The translations under genes and the position numbers were made by a program. Positions 62,479-64,000 of a DNA stretch of 64,000 nucleotides are shown piece by piece. The number at the start of each line of letters is the position of its first letter. Positions within the stretch are counted from its first letter, which is position 1. This DNA is from Pseudomonas sp. FP453 (lineage in GTDB: Bacteria > Pseudomonadota > Gammaproteobacteria > Pseudomonadales > Pseudomonadaceae), in the NCBI RefSeq assembly GCF_030687495.1, contig NZ_CP117435.1, forward strand, positions 4,468,501 to 4,532,500, in the 5' to 3' direction. The notes under the pieces were generated by a model. That model saw only the letters and a program-made list of their open reading frames with translations, had not been told where the DNA came from and searched no databases.

Positions 62479-63627
62479 CTACAGTCCCATCTGCTTGCTG
62501 ATGATCTCGTTCATCACCTCCCGCGTCCCCCCACCAATCGACAGGATGCGATTGTCGCGATACAGCCGCTCCACCAGGCTGCCGCGCATATACCCCTGCC
62601 CGCCCAGGATCTGCACCGCGTCATAAGTGACCCGATCCGCCGTGTCGGTCGCCAGGTTCTTGGCCATGGAAATCTCCTTGATCACACTCTTGCCCGCCGC
62701 CATCTTCGCCGCCTGGCGATAGGTGAATTCCCGCGAGACTTCCACCGCCGTGGCCATTTCTGCCAACCGGTGCTTGAGCACCTGGAATTTGCCGATGGGC
62801 TTGCCGAACGCTTCACGCTGGGCCGCCCACTTGAGGCTTTCCTCCAGGGCCATCTGCGCCGTCATGTTGGCCATCAACGCCAGGGCCAGGCGTTCGCTCT
62901 GGAAGTTGCCCATGATGCAGGCAAAGCCCATGTTCTCGGCACCGATCAAGTTGCCTACGGGCACCCGGCAATCGTCGAAGAACAATTCAGCCGTGTCCGA
63001 CGACCACCAGCCCATTTTCTTCAAGGGCTGGCCGACGGTGAAACCGGGGGTGTTTTTTTCGATGAGGAGCAGGCTGATGCCGGCAAAACCCGGCCCGCCG
63101 GTGCGTACGGCGACCGTATAGAAGTCGGCGCGGATGCCGCTGGTGATAAAGGTCTTGCTGCCGCTGACCCGGTAGTAGTCGCCATCACGAATGGCGCGGG
63201 TTTGCAGGTTGGCCACATCGGAACCGCCGCCCGGTTCGGTGACGGCCAGGGCGATGATCTTCTCGCCCGCCAGCACCAACGGCACCACGCGTTCGCGCAC
63301 CTCGGGCCGTGCCCATTTGACGACGGGCGGCAGGCCGATATCCAGCGAACCGAGCCCCGCCACCACACCGCCGGAGCCACAGCGCATCAACTCCTCGCTG
63401 GCCGCGACCTTGGCGAACAGATCACCTTCATGGCTGCCGCCGAGGGCTTCGGGATAGCCGATACCCAGTATCCCCGCCGCGCCGGCCTTGAGGTACAGCT
63501 CGCGGGGAAAGCGCTCGGCCTCCTCCCATTGCTCGATGCCCGGCAGCAGCTCGCGCTCGACAAAACGGCGCACGCTGTCGCGGACCAATTGGTGGCTGGG
63601 GTCGAAGTAGTCCTGATAGGCAGACAT
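62479..63627 (-). CDS. Acyl-CoA dehydrogenase
   Basis: 382 residues with the FAD/substrate signatures ALAVTEPGGGSDVANLQT (~131), YRVSGSKTFITSG, AQREAFGKPIGKFQVLKHRLAEMAT and the C-terminal QILGGQGYMRGSLVERLYRDNRILSIGGGTREVM, which carries the catalytic-base region of ACADs. It oxidises an acyl-CoA to the enoyl-CoA; the chain preference cannot be read. ATG 63627 follows GTGGAGCTTGCCG. It matches PA1535 next to recR. Confidence 0.88.
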   Translation of the reverse strand: MSAYQDYFDPSHQLVRDSVRRFVERELLPGIEQWEEAERFPRELYLKAGAAGILGIGYPEALGGSHEGDLFAKVAASEELMRCGSGGVVAGLGSLDIGLPPVVKWARPEVRERVVPLVLAGEKIIALAVTEPGGGSDVANLQTRAIRDGDYYRVSGSKTFITSGIRADFYTVAVRTGGPGFAGISLLLIEKNTPGFTVGQPLKKMGWWSSDTAELFFDDCRVPVGNLIGAENMGFACIMGNFQSERLALALMANMTAQMALEESLKWAAQREAFGKPIGKFQVLKHRLAEMATAVEVSREFTYRQAAKMAAGKSVIKEISMAKNLATDTADRVTYDAVQILGGQGYMRGSLVERLYRDNRILSIGGGTREVMNEIISKQMGL

Positions 63628-63720
63628 CGGCAAGCTCCACGGTGAGGTGGAGGGAAATTACCAAGCGCTTGCTTGGTTTATCAAGCTGTCCGCAAATATC
63701 ACCAACAACACAAAACCACT

Positions 63721-63807
63721 GTGGGAGCTGGCTTGCCTGCGATAACGGAGTGTCAGGCGACATCAATGTCGCTGTTCCACCGCTATCGCAGGCAAGCCAG
63801 CTCCCAC
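63721..63807. repeat. REPIN
   Basis: GTGGGAGCTGGCTTGCC.. (63721) and ..GCAGGCAAGCCAGCTCCCAC (63807), between the acyl-CoA dehydrogenase start and recR. Confidence 0.9.
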
Positions 63808-63843
63808 AGAAGCCTGCTTCCACATCGGGGTTTGCGGTGTTGC

Positions 63844-64000
63844 TTAGAGCGCGATTGGTTTACGACCGGCAAAGGAATGCGCCAACGTGCCGCCGTCCAC
63901 CAGCTCCAACTCGCCCCCCAACGGCACGCCATGGGCGATACGCGAGGTGATCAAGCCTTTGTTGGTCAGCAGCTGCGCAATGTAATGCGCCGTCGCTTCG
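63844..64000 (-). CDS. recR: Recombination protein RecR, C-terminal part (5' end outside window)
   Basis: The last 52 codons are present: [15 protein letters not shown], then [20 protein letters not shown] and [20 protein letters not shown], the conserved RecR C terminus (Toprim end). RecR with RecFO loads RecA on gapped DNA. The rest of the gene lies beyond base 64000. Confidence 0.92.
   Translation of the reverse strand, partial: EATAHYIAQLLTNKGLITSRIAHGVPLGGELELVDGGTLAHSFAGRKPIAL

Overview
This is a chromosomal window from a Pseudomonas of the fluorescens group. The signs are the high GC, the abundant 'GTGGGAGC..GGCTTGCC.GCGAT' REP/REPIN repeats, the order recR - acyl-CoA dehydrogenase - apt - anr - hemN - ccoSIHG - ccoPQON x2 - aer familiar from P. 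aeruginosa, and many Pseudomonas-type small genes. The species assignment is inference from gene content; nothing was aligned.

Layout. 1-7.8 kb: nucleobase (NCS1) and sodium-solute transport, a LysR/MFS divergent pair, a second NCS1 permease behind a good sigma54 promoter, a PA1414-like 40-codon gene with an Anr-type box, a CvfB-like S1 protein and a SutA-like small protein. 8-14 kb: a TorF-type porin, a lipoprotein and the copper operon copABCD with a CopR-like box. 14.5-24.8 kb: DEAD-box helicase, YbdG-type MscS channel, DMT exporter, azoreductase, LysR regulator with an alpha/beta hydrolase and a periplasmic cyclophilin, ABC exporter and aqpZ. 24.8-26.8 kb is a small accessory patch: a brnTA toxin-antitoxin pair with a perfect 44-bp palindrome over its start, then a decayed IS110-family element that appears to have landed inside a REP sequence. 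26.9-41.9 kb: FemAB-like protein, a porin with a terminator-like hairpin in its leader, an ECF sigma/anti-sigma pair beside a FabH-like ketoacyl-ACP synthase, hrpA, aceK, a chemoreceptor, a DMT transporter and a CPBP protease.

42-62 kb is the microaerobic respiration locus: aer (behind a textbook FliA promoter), two complete ccoNOQP operons for cbb3 oxidase, the ccoGHIS maturation genes, a TauE/SafE-like membrane protein, hemN and the oxygen sensor anr. Anr boxes are visible upstream of the second cco operon, ccoG and hemN, so the regulator and its targets sit together; the first cco operon has a sigma70-like promoter instead. 

The most unusual content lies inside this locus. Each cco operon is followed, on the opposite strand, by a gene for a small EF-hand-like repeat protein resembling HrpF/NolX/HrpK type III secretion proteins, and each of these genes is preceded by an excellent hrp box (GGAACC-N15-CCACNNA type). 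They look like orphan type III secreted proteins under an HrpL/RspL-type sigma factor, placed between housekeeping respiratory operons, and the first copy carries a frameshift near its N terminus. The window ends in an acyl-CoA dehydrogenase and the 3' end of recR. No tRNA, rRNA, CRISPR array or prophage was seen.
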